From assembly GCA_051201585.1 (NCBI GenBank), contig CP179198.1, positions 1,736,001 to 1,800,000 on the forward strand: a DNA stretch of 64,000 bases. Direction: 5' to 3'. Within the stretch, counting starts at the first letter, position 1, and each line of letters starts with the position of its first letter. The stretch comes from UBA868 sp016776875. GTDB taxonomy: Bacteria > Pseudomonadota > Gammaproteobacteria > Arenicellales > UBA868. This document shows, piece by piece, positions 18,158 to 28,176 of the stretch. The position numbers were made by a program, and so were the translations under genes. Under the pieces are notes generated by a model that was given only the letters and a program-made list of their open reading frames with translations, did not search any database and was not told the origin of the DNA.

Positions 18158-20971
18158 ATGAGCATCAAGTCTGGTTCGGAATGGCGTCATTCCCTTGAAT
18201 CCCTATCCGGGGAGAGTCGCGCCTATCTTGAAGGCGTTTACGAGCAGTTTTTATCTGACCCGAAAAATGTATCCGCTGAATGGCAGTCTTTTTTTTCCAA
18301 GATGCCTTCGCTCCCGGATCTTCAGTCAAGCCAGATAAGCGAAACTCAATCATCCGCAGGTCAGACCGATCGGGAACGCAAACAAGGGGCGGTCCTGCGC
18401 CTCATCAATGCTTATCGAACACGCGGTCACAGTGCCGCCAATCTTGATCCACTAGGGATTATCAAGCCGGAGATTCCAGAAGACTTCTCTCTTGATTTTC
18501 AAGGTCTAGAGGAGAGCGATCTCGCGAAAACTTTTGATTCAGGGTCTCTCGCGTGTGGGACGCCCAGATTAACACTTGCAGAGATACGTCAGCTTTGTGA
18601 GGCGGTCTATTGTGGTCCGTTAGGGGTGGAGTATATGCATATTACGAACACCCAGGAAAAGCGCTGGTTGCAAGAACGACTTGAAGCCAGCCCCGCCCGG
18701 CCTAAAGAAGACAATGAGATTCGTAAACATATTCTCCAGCGATTAACCGCAGCCGAAGGGCTCGAACGTTACTTGCATAAACGATTTGTGGGCCAGAAAA
18801 GATTTTCACTCGAAGGGGGTGAGACGCTCATACCGGCGCTTCAAGAGTTAATCCAGCAGTGTGGTCAGCGCGGCGCGAAGGAAATCGTCATTGGGATGGC
18901 GCATCGCGGTCGCCTCAATGTCCTGGTTAATATTTTAGGGAAATCACCGGAAGATCTGTTTAGCGAGTTCGAAGGTAAAGTTGACGACATCGGTACTGAT
19001 TTAAATACGGGTGACGTTAAATATCACCAGGGCTTTTCTGCAGATATCGATACACCAGGCGGGATCGTACATGTCGCTTTAGCGTTCAATCCCTCACACC
19101 TTGAAATTATTGATCCCGTTGTTGAAGGTTCGGTCCGCGCCCGACAGGATCGTCGTGGCGATCATGAAAAAGACAGAGTTATTCCCATTCTGATCCACGG
19201 CGACGCGGCTTTTGCGGGGCAAGGCGTTGTAATGGAAACCTTGAATATGTCCAACACGCGGGGTTTCTCTACGGGCGGCACGATTCACCTGATTATTAAT
19301 AATCAAATTGGATTTACAACCCGAAATCCTCTAGACGCTCGCTCAACACCTTACTGCACCGAAATTGCGAAAATGGTGCAGGCGCCCATCTTTCATGTCA
19401 ACGGTGATGATCCAGACGCGGTGTTGTTCGTGATGAGAGTCGCGCATGACTTTCGCATGGCTTTTCATAAAGACGTCGTCGTTGACATTATTTGTTATCG
19501 ACGCCTTGGCCATAACGAGGCAGATGAGCCCGCGATAACACAGCCCTCCATGTATCGAGTGATTCGGGATATGCCGACCACTCGACAACGATATGCCCAG
19601 CGGCTCGTTGACGAACGCGTCATAGCCGATTCAGACGCCGACGCGCTTGTGACTCAGTATCGCGACGCGATGGACGACGGCCGTGTCGTTAATCCACCCG
19701 CGCGGGACCCGGATGAGTCGCTTTTTCTTGTCGACTGGACGCCTTACCTCGATGTGAGTTGGACTGAACCCGCCGAAACCAGTATTCCGTCTGACCGCAT
19801 CCTTTCGCTCAATAAAAAACTAATCACGCTCCCCGAAGGCTTTGAGCCTCACTCTCGCGTGGCCCGAATCCTGGCCGACCGCGACAAAATGGCACATGGC
19901 GAGCTTCCGATTGATTGGGGTTTTGCAGAGACGCTGGCCTACGCTTCTTTAATCGACGATGGTTATTCAGTTCGACTGTCAGGTCAGGATGCCGGTCGGG
20001 GCACATTTTCTCACCGACATGCGGTACTCAAAAATCAAGCACGTCGACAGCCTTATGTTCCGTTGCGGGAAATTGGCAGTGACCCCTCGAAGTTTCTCGT
20101 TATTGATTCTTTATTATCGGAAGAAGCCGTTCTTGGTTTTGAATATGGCTATGCAACGACTGAGCCACGTACGCTGACGATCTGGGAGGCACAGTTTGGA
20201 GATTTTGCTAATGGCGCTCAGGTCGTAATCGATCAATTTATAAGTAGCGGAGAAGCAAAATGGCAGAGACTATGCGGTCTTACGCTGCTACTCCCACATG
20301 GTCTGGAGGGACAAGGCCCCGAACATTCATCCGCCCGACTTGAAAGATTTTTACAGTTGTGCGGCGACGATAATATGCAGGTTTGTGTACCCACGACGCC
20401 AGCACAATTCTTTCATCTGCTGCGTCGCCAAATGATCAGACCTCTGCGTCGCCCCCTCATTGTCATGACGCCTAAAAGCCTTTTGCGGCATCGGCAATCG
20501 GTATCGGACGTATCAGAATTATCGAGCAACGGATTCTTGAATGTCATCGATGACCCTCAAGTTGAGAATCGCAAGGCAGTGACACGAATCGTGCTTTGTA
20601 GTGGCAAGGTCTACTTCAGTCTTATCGACGCGCGGGCAAAATCTGATGACTTTAAAACGGCAATCATCAGGATTGAGCAGTTGTACCCCTTCCCGCAGGA
20701 TCAACTGGAATCGATATTGAAAGAATATCCAAAATGTAAAACAGTAGTTTGGTGCCAAGAGGAGGCTCGAAATCAGGGCTCCTGGCACCGCATTCAAAAT
20801 CAACTGAGCCGCGCCATTAGCAGTGACCAGCAACTGGTGTACGTGAGTCGGGAACCATCCGCCTCCCCCGCGGTCGGCTCCCACCAAAAGCATGTCGAGC
20901 AGCAGGACCAATTAGTAAAAGAAGCGCTAGACGATGACTTTTCCCCCAATTTGAAAGCGGTAGGAGAATAA
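18158..20971 (+). CDS. sucA: 2-oxoglutarate dehydrogenase E1 component
   Basis: 937 residues, full length for the thiamine-diphosphate-dependent decarboxylase of the TCA-cycle complex. It has the N-terminal E2-binding segment (SLSGESRAYLEGVYEQFL), GMAHRGRLNVLVNILGKS, the HGDAAFAGQG cofactor region, RRLGHNEADEP and the C-terminal transketolase domain with LPHGLEGQGPEHSSARLERF. It is first gene of sucA-sucB-lpdA; sucB starts 4 bp after its stop. Confidence 0.97.
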   Translation: MSIKSGSEWRHSLESLSGESRAYLEGVYEQFLSDPKNVSAEWQSFFSKMPSLPDLQSSQISETQSSAGQTDRERKQGAVLRLINAYRTRGHSAANLDPLGIIKPEIPEDFSLDFQGLEESDLAKTFDSGSLACGTPRLTLAEIRQLCEAVYCGPLGVEYMHITNTQEKRWLQERLEASPARPKEDNEIRKHILQRLTAAEGLERYLHKRFVGQKRFSLEGGETLIPALQELIQQCGQRGAKEIVIGMAHRGRLNVLVNILGKSPEDLFSEFEGKVDDIGTDLNTGDVKYHQGFSADIDTPGGIVHVALAFNPSHLEIIDPVVEGSVRARQDRRGDHEKDRVIPILIHGDAAFAGQGVVMETLNMSNTRGFSTGGTIHLIINNQIGFTTRNPLDARSTPYCTEIAKMVQAPIFHVNGDDPDAVLFVMRVAHDFRMAFHKDVVVDIICYRRLGHNEADEPAITQPSMYRVIRDMPTTRQRYAQRLVDERVIADSDADALVTQYRDAMDDGRVVNPPARDPDESLFLVDWTPYLDVSWTEPAETSIPSDRILSLNKKLITLPEGFEPHSRVARILADRDKMAHGELPIDWGFAETLAYASLIDDGYSVRLSGQDAGRGTFSHRHAVLKNQARRQPYVPLREIGSDPSKFLVIDSLLSEEAVLGFEYGYATTEPRTLTIWEAQFGDFANGAQVVIDQFISSGEAKWQRLCGLTLLLPHGLEGQGPEHSSARLERFLQLCGDDNMQVCVPTTPAQFFHLLRRQMIRPLRRPLIVMTPKSLLRHRQSVSDVSELSSNGFLNVIDDPQVENRKAVTRIVLCSGKVYFSLIDARAKSDDFKTAIIRIEQLYPFPQDQLESILKEYPKCKTVVWCQEEARNQGSWHRIQNQLSRAISSDQQLVYVSREPSASPAVGSHQKHVEQQDQLVKEALDDDFSPNLKAVGE

Positions 20972-20974
20972 TCC

Positions 20975-22219
20975 GTGTCGGTTGAAATCAAAGTGCCCTT
21001 GTTGCCTGAGTCTGTCCCTGACGCCACGATGCTTCGATGGCATGTCAAAAAAGGCCAGCAGGTCAAGCGTGACGAAAATCTAGTAGACATCGAGACTGAG
21101 AAAGTCGTGCTCGAAGTGCCTGCACCACAAGACGGCGTGATCTCCGAGATTCTCTATGTCGAAGGCGACACGGTCCTGGCGAATGACGTTATTGCGATCT
21201 TTGATGATAGCGACACAACAGCCGAGACCTCATCTGAGACGGTCGATACCGACAACCCGGATGCAGATTCTGTGGCGATCGATGTTGTCGAAACGACGGC
21301 ACCGGCAAATCCCCCAAAGAAACCGGAGGCCCGCCTTTTGGACGAGTCGGCAAATTCGCCATCGACCGGATCCGCCGGTCCGGCCGCAAAACATGTAGCG
21401 GCCGAAACCGGGGTTGATTTGGCTCACGTTTCTGGAACTGGCCCGAGAGGTCGGATCCTGAAGCAGGACGTGCTAGCGCAAAGCCGGAAATCCAATGAGC
21501 TGCCACCTGTCAGTCAAGCGCGTGAACCGCGCCGCGAGCCTATGTCGCGGCTTCGCAGAACAATCGCGGGAAGACTCGTCAATGCTCAGCATGAGGCGGC
21601 CATCCTGACGACATTTAATGAAGTTGATCTTCATGAAATAAAAGCGATTCGCGCACGATACAAAGAGACTTTTGAGAAAACGCACGGCGCGCGTCTTGGG
21701 TTTATGTCGTTTTTTGTAAAAGCGTGCGCGGAAGCCCTGAAACGCTATCCCATCATTAACGCATCTGTTGATGAGGACGATATCCTGTTTCATGATTACT
21801 ACGATATAGGTATCGCTGTCTCCTCCCCACGTGGATTGGTTGTTCCTGTGTTACGAGATGCACAAAAACTGGGATTAGCAGAGATTGAGCTCGCAATTGC
21901 AGATTTTGGTGATCGCGCGCGCAATGGAAACCTCGGAATGGATGATCTTGCAGGGGGGACATTTACGATTACAAACGGTGGTGTGTTTGGATCAATGCTT
22001 TCAACACCCATTCTGAATCCGCCACAAAGCGCGATACTCGGGATGCATAAAATTCAGGATCGGCCTGTTGCGGTCAGCGGGGAGGTTGTTATCCGTCCCA
22101 TGATGTACATGGCGCTTTCCTATGACCATCGAATCATCGACGGCGCTGACGCGGTTTCTTTTCTGGTTGCGGTTAAAGAAACGCTTGAAGATCCTGCCCG
22201 ACTGCTTCTCGAACTCTAG
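20975..22219 (+). CDS. sucB: Dihydrolipoyl succinyltransferase, E2 of 2-oxoglutarate dehydrogenase
   Basis: 414 residues from a GTG start with a GGAG ribosome site inside the sucA end. One lipoyl domain has the modified Lys in DIETEKVVLEVPAP. A linker rich in Asp, Thr and Pro is followed by the E3-binding domain (AAKHVAAETGVDLAHVSGTG) and the catalytic acyltransferase domain with YDHRIIDGADAVSFL (His and Asp active site). Confidence 0.96.
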   Translation: MSVEIKVPLLPESVPDATMLRWHVKKGQQVKRDENLVDIETEKVVLEVPAPQDGVISEILYVEGDTVLANDVIAIFDDSDTTAETSSETVDTDNPDADSVAIDVVETTAPANPPKKPEARLLDESANSPSTGSAGPAAKHVAAETGVDLAHVSGTGPRGRILKQDVLAQSRKSNELPPVSQAREPRREPMSRLRRTIAGRLVNAQHEAAILTTFNEVDLHEIKAIRARYKETFEKTHGARLGFMSFFVKACAEALKRYPIINASVDEDDILFHDYYDIGIAVSSPRGLVVPVLRDAQKLGLAEIELAIADFGDRARNGNLGMDDLAGGTFTITNGGVFGSMLSTPILNPPQSAILGMHKIQDRPVAVSGEVVIRPMMYMALSYDHRIIDGADAVSFLVAVKETLEDPARLLLEL

Positions 22220-22275
22220 GTTTCAAGTTTTCAATCCCCTGGGGGCGATTCAAACCCGTTTTTACGATCACTGCC

Positions 22276-23706
22276 ATGACAGAAAATGAATTTGATGTTG
22301 TCATCATTGGTGCGGGGCCAGGAGGTTACGTCGCCGCGATTCGGTGCGCACAATTAGGATTAAAAACCGCGTGCATCGACCGATGGGTAACCAGCAGCAA
22401 TACGGCCTCTCCAGGTGGCACCTGCCTGAACGTCGGATGCATTCCTTCAAAAGCACTGCTTGAGTCATCGGAGCGTTATGAGCAGATGCAACTGCATGCT
22501 TCAGATCACGGCATTGCTGTAACGGGCATCTCAGTAGACGTCCCAAAAATGCAAACGCGCAAAGACAAAGTGGTCAGAGACCTTACCGGTGGAATCACCG
22601 CACTGTTCAAATCAAATAAAGTGACCTTCATAAGCGGTCACGGTGTGCTCGCCAACAAAGGTCGGGTGGACGTGACCCTTAATGATGGATCGATACAAAA
22701 CCTCCATAGTAGGCATGTGATTCTTGCGAGCGGTTCCACACCGGTTTCTCTTCCCGGCATTGAGGTCAATAACGAGACCATCTTTGATTCCAGCGGCGCA
22801 CTTGAATTTCAGAACGCGCCCAAGACGCTGGGCATCATCGGTGCAGGTGTCATTGGGCTGGAACTCGGCAGCGTCTGGAGACGTCTGGGCTCGTCAGTTG
22901 TAATTCTTGAAGCGCAGGAATCCCTACTCCCTATCGCTGATCCGATGATTGCCCGGGAGGCCAAAAAACAGTTTACCCAACAAGGTTTGGACATTCGCCT
23001 AAGTTGTCAAGTGAACAACGTGCAATCAAGTCAAACCGGATGCGTCGTTGAATACCAATCGCCCGAGGGTCAACAGAAATTGGAGGTTGAGCGACTGATC
23101 GTCGCCGTCGGGCGGCGGCCCTATAGTGATCGCCTACTCGGACCGGAGTGCGGTCTGAAACCGAATGATCGGGGACTCATTGACGTGGACGATAAATGCG
23201 AGAGTGCTTTGCCGGGGGTTTGGGCCATTGGCGACCTTGTGCGTGGTCCCATGCTTGCGCACAAGGCATCTGAAGAAGGTATTGCCGTTGCCGAACAAAT
23301 AGCGACCGGAATCAGCCATGTTGACCTAAATATTATTCCGTGGGTGATCTACACTCACCCCGAAATTGCGTGGGTCGGCGCGACAGAGCCGGAGCTCAAG
23401 GGATCATCCGTTGAATACAACGCCGGTATATTTCCTTTTGCGGCATCCGGTCGCGCTCAGGCGGTTGGCGAGACTGCCGGATTTATCAAGATACTCGCCG
23501 ATACGAAAACTGATCGCATTCTGGGAGTCCATCTGATTGGAAAGCAGGCCTCGGAAATGGTCAATGAGGCGGTCTTCGCGATGTCGATGGAAGCCACCGC
23601 TGAAGATCTCGCTCGAACCGTTCATGCCCATCCCACACTAGGAGAGGCCCTGCATGAAGCCGCTCTCGCCTCTGACCGACGCGCGATTCATAAAGCCAAT
23701 CGATAA
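22276..23706 (+). CDS. lpdA: Dihydrolipoyl dehydrogenase, E3
   Basis: A 476-residue FAD disulfide oxidoreductase that reoxidises lipoyl groups. FAD motif VVIIGAGPGGYVAAI, redox Cys pair in GGTCLNVGCIPSKALL, NAD domain IGAGVIGLELGSVW, and the C-terminal His-Glu pair in HAHPTLGEALHEAAL. It is 56 bp after sucB and on the same strand, so it serves at least the 2-oxoglutarate complex. Confidence 0.96.
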   Translation: MTENEFDVVIIGAGPGGYVAAIRCAQLGLKTACIDRWVTSSNTASPGGTCLNVGCIPSKALLESSERYEQMQLHASDHGIAVTGISVDVPKMQTRKDKVVRDLTGGITALFKSNKVTFISGHGVLANKGRVDVTLNDGSIQNLHSRHVILASGSTPVSLPGIEVNNETIFDSSGALEFQNAPKTLGIIGAGVIGLELGSVWRRLGSSVVILEAQESLLPIADPMIAREAKKQFTQQGLDIRLSCQVNNVQSSQTGCVVEYQSPEGQQKLEVERLIVAVGRRPYSDRLLGPECGLKPNDRGLIDVDDKCESALPGVWAIGDLVRGPMLAHKASEEGIAVAEQIATGISHVDLNIIPWVIYTHPEIAWVGATEPELKGSSVEYNAGIFPFAASGRAQAVGETAGFIKILADTKTDRILGVHLIGKQASEMVNEAVFAMSMEATAEDLARTVHAHPTLGEALHEAALASDRRAIHKANR

Positions 23707-23849
23707 CCCCCGCCCTCAACTTCGATCAGACCGCGCATAGAAAAGCGCTTTTATGGTAGAATCCGGCCTCGCTCGACAGGATTATCAGCGCAGACGCCGC
23801 GTATTTTTTGCGCAACTTAACCTCCTGGCGCTTACCATTTTTTAGACTC

Positions 23850-24095
23850 ATGAAAAAAGCCGAACCCGTACTCAATACCGAAGAATTCCCGCATCTCTGC
23901 TATAACGTCGTCACGATTGAAAAAGCAGAACTTCCAAGTGGCGGATCTGACGGCACCTGCTACCGGTACGTCGTCGCCAATTCTGTATCTTCAGTCACTG
24001 GATATCGCCAAGGCACAAAGCGTGAAGTGTCGCAATATTGCGTTACGCTCATCGAAGACCTCAACCTGCGGACAATTCCAAAGAAAAAAGCCTGA
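23850..24095 (+). CDS. Small conserved-looking hypothetical protein
   Basis: 81 residues starting MKKAEPVLNTEEFPHLCYNV and ending LNLRTIPKKKA. It is soluble with no signal peptide, has three Cys, and has a middle GTCYRYVVANSVSSVTGYR that reads like a beta-sheet protein. The ATG at 23850 is preferred to an upstream GTG or ATG at 23808. A possible -10 (TAGAAT, 23757-23762) and a 12-bp palindrome (AAAAGCGCTTTT) lie upstream. I do not recognise the family. Confidence 0.5.
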   Translation: MKKAEPVLNTEEFPHLCYNVVTIEKAELPSGGSDGTCYRYVVANSVSSVTGYRQGTKREVSQYCVTLIEDLNLRTIPKKKA

Positions 24096-24175
24096 CGCAG
24101 GTCTTATTAAGCTGAAATTTGATCAGCGCCCTTTCGACTTCTGTGACCGTATTCGCCGTCTTCTGAGACGAAACC

Positions 24176-24892
24176 ATGGGGCCATCAATTGAACCTATTA
24201 CGCTAACCCGGTTAGCGCTCATCCTAATTCCCGTTTTGGTCGTTGTTGCGATACAGTGGCGATGGTCTTTATCGGGCCGAACCTCAATTTATGGTTTGGC
24301 AAGGATGGTGACACAACTTCTAGTCGTTGGTTACGTATTAATCTTTCTTTTTGATTCTGATCAACCACTGCTTGTTCTTACAATCCTCGCCGTTATGATT
24401 GTGGTCGCAAGCTGGATTGCACTTCGACCACTTAGATTCAAAATCAAATCTCTCTACTTGATCGCGATCGGGGCAATCTCGATCGGAAGTCTCCCGGTCC
24501 TTGTGATCTCAACCCAGTTGGTGATCCAAGTAGAGCCCTGGTTCGAACCCCGATACCTGATCCCACTCGCCGGCATGATTTTTTCAAACGCAATGAACTC
24601 GGTAAGTATTGCAGCGGAACGATTCCAGGCTGAACTAGACCGAGATTCGACGCCTATCCAGGCGCGAAATATCGCCATGAACGCGGCCATGATTCCTTTA
24701 GTCAACTCGTTATTCGCAGTGGGAATCGTTTCTCTTCCCGGAATGATGACAGGACAGGTGCTGTCCGGCATTTCCCCCCTAATCGCCGCTCGTTATCAGA
24801 TTCTTGTCATGTGCATGTTATTTAGTGCATCAGGAATATCGGCTGCCTGCTACTTAAATTGGCTGACAAGACGAAAGACAAATACCCCCTAA
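24176..24892 (+). CDS. fetB: FetB/YbbM-like (UPF0014) membrane permease
   Basis: 238 residues with about seven membrane helices. The motifs GLARMVTQLLVVGYVL, GMIFSNAMNSVSIAAERF and GMMTGQVLSGISPLIAARYQ match the UPF0014 family, whose FetB member forms an iron exporter with the ATPase FetA. No fetA-like ATPase gene is adjacent, so the partner must be elsewhere, or the assignment to iron is loose. It is convergent with the EamA gene, overlapping it by 4 bp. Confidence 0.8.
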   Translation: MGPSIEPITLTRLALILIPVLVVVAIQWRWSLSGRTSIYGLARMVTQLLVVGYVLIFLFDSDQPLLVLTILAVMIVVASWIALRPLRFKIKSLYLIAIGAISIGSLPVLVISTQLVIQVEPWFEPRYLIPLAGMIFSNAMNSVSIAAERFQAELDRDSTPIQARNIAMNAAMIPLVNSLFAVGIVSLPGMMTGQVLSGISPLIAARYQILVMCMLFSASGISAACYLNWLTRRKTNTP

Positions 24893-25740
24893 GGGGATCG
24901 ATCAAACAACTGCAAAACAAGCGCGATGAGTAATATTCCACCGCCGACTAACGTTGCCCCGGTTGGAATCTCATTGAACGCAATCAAAACCCATATCGGG
25001 GCCAAGACCGGCTCACCCAACGAAAATAACGTCAATTGGACCGCGGGTACCGTTTGAGCCGCGAGCGCAAACAGCACGCTACCGAGCCCCAGTTGCACGA
25101 CGCCAAGCACAGAGCACCATAAGGCCTCCGCTAACGGTATCAACAGTCCAACCCCTGTCGCAAAACTCATTCCACAGCTAATCAGCGTACCCACAAACCC
25201 GCCGCACAACACGGCAGGCGTCATATCTAAATTTTTTCCTATCCGAAGACTGACGGCATAAGCGCCAAAAAACATGATCCCCAGAATGGCAATAGAAACA
25301 CCAAATAAGTCGCCCACCTGAAACCGTCCACCCACCATAATGGCAATGCCCACAAACGCGAGGCCAATGCTAATCCAGCCGCGCCTATGGGTCTGTTCCC
25401 GAAGGATAATTTTCCCAAGCAGAGCTGCAAAAACGGGAGCTGCTGCCATGACAAAAACGGCAACCGCTACCGTTGTATACTTCAGCGCGACAACATTACA
25501 AAGCATGGCCCCGCTCAATAAACAGCCCGCGAAAAATCCTTTCTTTCCGCTTTTCCTAATCACAGACAGCCCTGACCGTCGGTATCTCAGCAGGATCACA
25601 AGGCCAACGAAAAGCGTCAGTGCGGCACAGCGGTAGAAGTTAATCTGCCACTCCGTTGCCACACTGAGGGATTTCACGACCACCCCTGCCAGACTCCAAA
25701 AAACCGGAGCCAGAATGGCAAAAAGATAATGATGTTTCAA
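24889..25740 (-). CDS. EamA/DMT-superfamily transporter
   Basis: 283 residues with ten predicted helices in two homologous halves of five (the first EamA repeat begins LFAILAPVFWSLAGVVVKSL; the second contains LGIMFFGAYAVSLRI). The conserved Glu-Pro near the end, FSLGEPVLAPIWVLIAFNE, is typical of RhaT/EamA exporters. The substrate is not predictable; family members export amino acids or metabolites. Confidence 0.8.
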   Translation of the reverse strand: MKHHYLFAILAPVFWSLAGVVVKSLSVATEWQINFYRCAALTLFVGLVILLRYRRSGLSVIRKSGKKGFFAGCLLSGAMLCNVVALKYTTVAVAVFVMAAAPVFAALLGKIILREQTHRRGWISIGLAFVGIAIMVGGRFQVGDLFGVSIAILGIMFFGAYAVSLRIGKNLDMTPAVLCGGFVGTLISCGMSFATGVGLLIPLAEALWCSVLGVVQLGLGSVLFALAAQTVPAVQLTLFSLGEPVLAPIWVLIAFNEIPTGATLVGGGILLIALVLQLFDRSP

Positions 25741-25802
25741 ACCTCACTCCTAAGCGGTAATCTTGATCCCTAAGGTTTAAAAAAATTCAAAAAAGAAAGA
25801 TT

Positions 25803-26435
25803 ATGTCCAAACGCATTAAATGGTATTTTGACTTTATATCGCCTTTTTCATATTTACAGTTGAAAAGGCTTGAGCAAGCAAAACACTCTTTCGAGATCGA
25901 AATGATTCCTGTCTTGTTTGCAGGACTGCTAAAAAAGTGGGGGCATAAAGGTCCTGCTGAAATAGAACCCAAACGCCTCGATACTTATACCTTCTGCCAG
26001 TGGTATGCCGATACCCATGATATTCCATTTCAGGTGCCACAAGCCCATCCGTTTAACCCGCTTTCGTACTTGAGATTATGTATCGCCCTCGGTAGCACCC
26101 CCCGGAATATCCATGATATTTTTAACTTTCTTTGGGGCGAATGCCCTCCCGTTCATCAGGCGGAAGCGATTCAGGGTTTAGCTAAGCGTCTCGGCGTTAC
26201 CAACCTGGATCAACTTCTCTCAGATCCCAAGGTCAAAACGGAATTAATAAGCAATACCGAAAGCGCAATTGAAGACGGGGTATACGGCGTACCTACGTTC
26301 GTTATCGACGAACAACGATTCTGGGGTCTCGATCAGATGGACATGATGCTCGATTTTCTAGAACGCGAAATGATAATTGATGCAGGAGAATATGAACGAC
26401 TGACTAAACTGCCATACGGCATACAGCGCTCCTAA
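25803..26435 (+). CDS. DsbA-family 2-hydroxychromene-2-carboxylate isomerase-like protein
   Basis: 210 residues. The N-terminus KRIKWYFDFISPFSYL keeps the SPFSYL active-site turn with Ser where DsbA has Cys, as in kappa-class GST/HCCA isomerase. The C-terminal part has EDGVYGVPTFVIDEQRFWGLDQ, the cis-Pro loop and family end motif. It probably acts on glutathione conjugates or aromatic degradation intermediates. No naphthalene pathway genes are nearby, so the true substrate is open. Confidence 0.8.
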   Translation: MSKRIKWYFDFISPFSYLQLKRLEQAKHSFEIEMIPVLFAGLLKKWGHKGPAEIEPKRLDTYTFCQWYADTHDIPFQVPQAHPFNPLSYLRLCIALGSTPRNIHDIFNFLWGECPPVHQAEAIQGLAKRLGVTNLDQLLSDPKVKTELISNTESAIEDGVYGVPTFVIDEQRFWGLDQMDMMLDFLEREMIIDAGEYERLTKLPYGIQRS

Positions 26436-26522
26436 AAACATGAACTTATCGGGCGACTACGGGTGATGTCATAGTAATCACCTAGAAATTGGCCCAACGG
26501 TTCAATTCGGACTGCGCTAACC

Positions 26523-27410
26523 CTAGACGAGCCTTCTATCTTCTAAACGATTAGCTGAAGGGCGTTTCAGGTCCCAAACCAAACCCAATTTCTGCATCAA
26601 CCAAAGTACATATCCAGCTGGATCAATATGCCACCAAGAGAAATTCAGCATTGCAGCATTCTGAAATGCATGGTGATTGTTATGAAGGGCCTGGCCTAAA
26701 GTCGGAATTGCGAGCCAGTGATTATTCGCACTGCAATCACCCGCCTTTGTTCGGAACGGGCGAGTTCCATAGACATGGCAAACCGAATTAACCGCTCCAA
26801 TTAAAAGATTGCTAACGAAAACTCTAATGAAACCGCCCCATAGTAATCCAGTAAAAAAACCGGCCCACGTTTGGCTAATTAAGCCCCCAAGCACTGCTGG
26901 AAAAATCAATCCTAACAAGATGCAAGTCATCTGATGTTTGTGAATCAATAGTAAGGCGGGATCGGTCAGTTTTTGTCGAAACTCTTTTGAGATCACAGCA
27001 TTTCGAGGATTCGATATATCGAAAGTCCAACCAATCTGGGCATGAAAAAGACCTGCCAACCTTTTCTTGTTTCCTCCAGAGTCAATATGTGGAGAGTGCA
27101 GATCATCCGCCGAGTCACTAAATTCGTGGTGATGTCGATGTCCTACCATCCAGTAAGGCAATCCCGAATTTGCCGCCATTAAGCCCATCACTGCAAAGCA
27201 AATTTCTATTGGTTTTGAGGTTTGAAAACTGTTATGGGCAAAATATCGATGCAGCATCTCAGTACCAAACAATGCAATCAAACTAAAGCAAAGAAGCAAA
27301 TAGAGGTCTAGCGAACTCACTCCGACAGTCATTGCCAACCCCAAACCGACTATCACCCCAAGCGGCGGAAGCAATATCATGATTGCCAGTTGTAATTTAG
27401 CCCCTTTCAT
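26523..27410 (-). CDS. Membrane fatty acid desaturase (delta-9 type)
   Basis: A 295-residue membrane di-iron desaturase. The three His boxes are HRYFAH, HRHHHEF and HNNHHAF, the arrangement of acyl-CoA/acyl-lipid delta-9 desaturases. Four hydrophobic segments flank them. It is somewhat shorter than usual (about 320-380) but has all metal ligands. It probably adjusts membrane fluidity. Confidence 0.85.
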   Translation of the reverse strand: MKGAKLQLAIMILLPPLGVIVGLGLAMTVGVSSLDLYLLLCFSLIALFGTEMLHRYFAHNSFQTSKPIEICFAVMGLMAANSGLPYWMVGHRHHHEFSDSADDLHSPHIDSGGNKKRLAGLFHAQIGWTFDISNPRNAVISKEFRQKLTDPALLLIHKHQMTCILLGLIFPAVLGGLISQTWAGFFTGLLWGGFIRVFVSNLLIGAVNSVCHVYGTRPFRTKAGDCSANNHWLAIPTLGQALHNNHHAFQNAAMLNFSWWHIDPAGYVLWLMQKLGLVWDLKRPSANRLEDRRLV

Positions 27411-27573
27411 CGAAGATCCTTCCTTTTTTCAACAAAATTAAACACCCAAAAATAATAATCAAGGCCAATAAGAATAAAACACTGGCTTGTCGTCTGACCA
27501 ATTAAAGGTTGCCAAACGAAAACAGAAAAAGGGGTCAAGCTTTGTGAGACAGTGAGGCATCCCAAACGAAATA

Positions 27574-27650
27574 TGGCGCGCCCGGAGAGATTCGAACTCC
27601 CGACCTCATGGTTCGTAGCCATGCACTCTATCCAACTGAGCTACGGGCGC
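27574..27650 (-). tRNA. tRNA-Arg (anticodon ACG)
   Basis: A 77-nt cloverleaf on the minus strand with acceptor GCGCCCG/CGGGCGC, anticodon stem CATGG/CCATG, loop CTACGAA (ACG) and an encoded CCA. It is the last member of the csrA-tRNA-Ser-tRNA-Arg run. Confidence 0.95.
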
Positions 27651-27699
27651 TTTCGTTTACGATTTTACCACGCGACGCCAGAACTGATGGGGAATCAAA

Positions 27700-27792
27700 T
27701 GGCGGAGAGAGAGGGATTCGAACCCTCGATGGAGCTACTAACCCCATACTCCCTTAGCAGGGGAGCGCCTTCAGCCGCTCGGCCACCTCTCC
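27700..27792 (-). tRNA. tRNA-Ser (anticodon GCT)
   Basis: A 93-nt class II tRNA with a long variable arm, acceptor GGAGAGG, anticodon stem CTCCC/GGGAG, loop CTGCTAA (GCT) and an encoded CCA. It lies 30 bp after the csrA stop in the order seen in Escherichia and Pseudomonas. Confidence 0.95.
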
Positions 27793-27822
27793 GTTTAAAT
27801 TGAAACTTTTGTTTTAGGATAT

Positions 27823-28017
27823 TTATTCCAAATCCTGCAGATCGGTCGTATCTGCTTCTGGCTTCAACCGGGTCAAAATTTCTTTACGATTAACGACAAC
27901 ATCGCGGGGTGCGTTAACCCCGATCCTGACCTGGCCCCCTCGAACTTCGAGCACGGTAACCTCGATGTTATCACCAATAGTTAACGTTTCCCCCACTCTC
28001 CTGGTCAGAATAAGCAC
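27823..28017 (-). CDS. csrA: Carbon storage regulator CsrA/RsmA
   Basis: A 64-residue dimeric RNA-binding repressor that blocks ribosome sites carrying GGA. The core reads LILTRRVGETLTIGD, VTVLEVRGGQVRIGV and NAPRDVVVNRKEI (conserved Arg near 44). The start is the GTG at 28017, giving the normal length with an AAGGAAC ribosome site; an upstream in-frame extension to 28047 is unlikely. The position after alaS and lysC and before tRNA-Ser is conserved. Confidence 0.95.
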   Translation of the reverse strand: MLILTRRVGETLTIGDNIEVTVLEVRGGQVRIGVNAPRDVVVNRKEILTRLKPEADTTDLQDLE

Positions 28018-28176
28018 TGAAATCCGTTCCTTTATCTCACGCTGCAATTCAGGCGCAAGACTATCGCCATATTTTTATCGAAGATTAATATTTTACACCA
28101 CCGAAATGACTTCGATCATTCTCCTGCGAGGGGCTCCAGACTTTCCTCAGTAGGATCGGCGTCAAGCTCAAATGCC

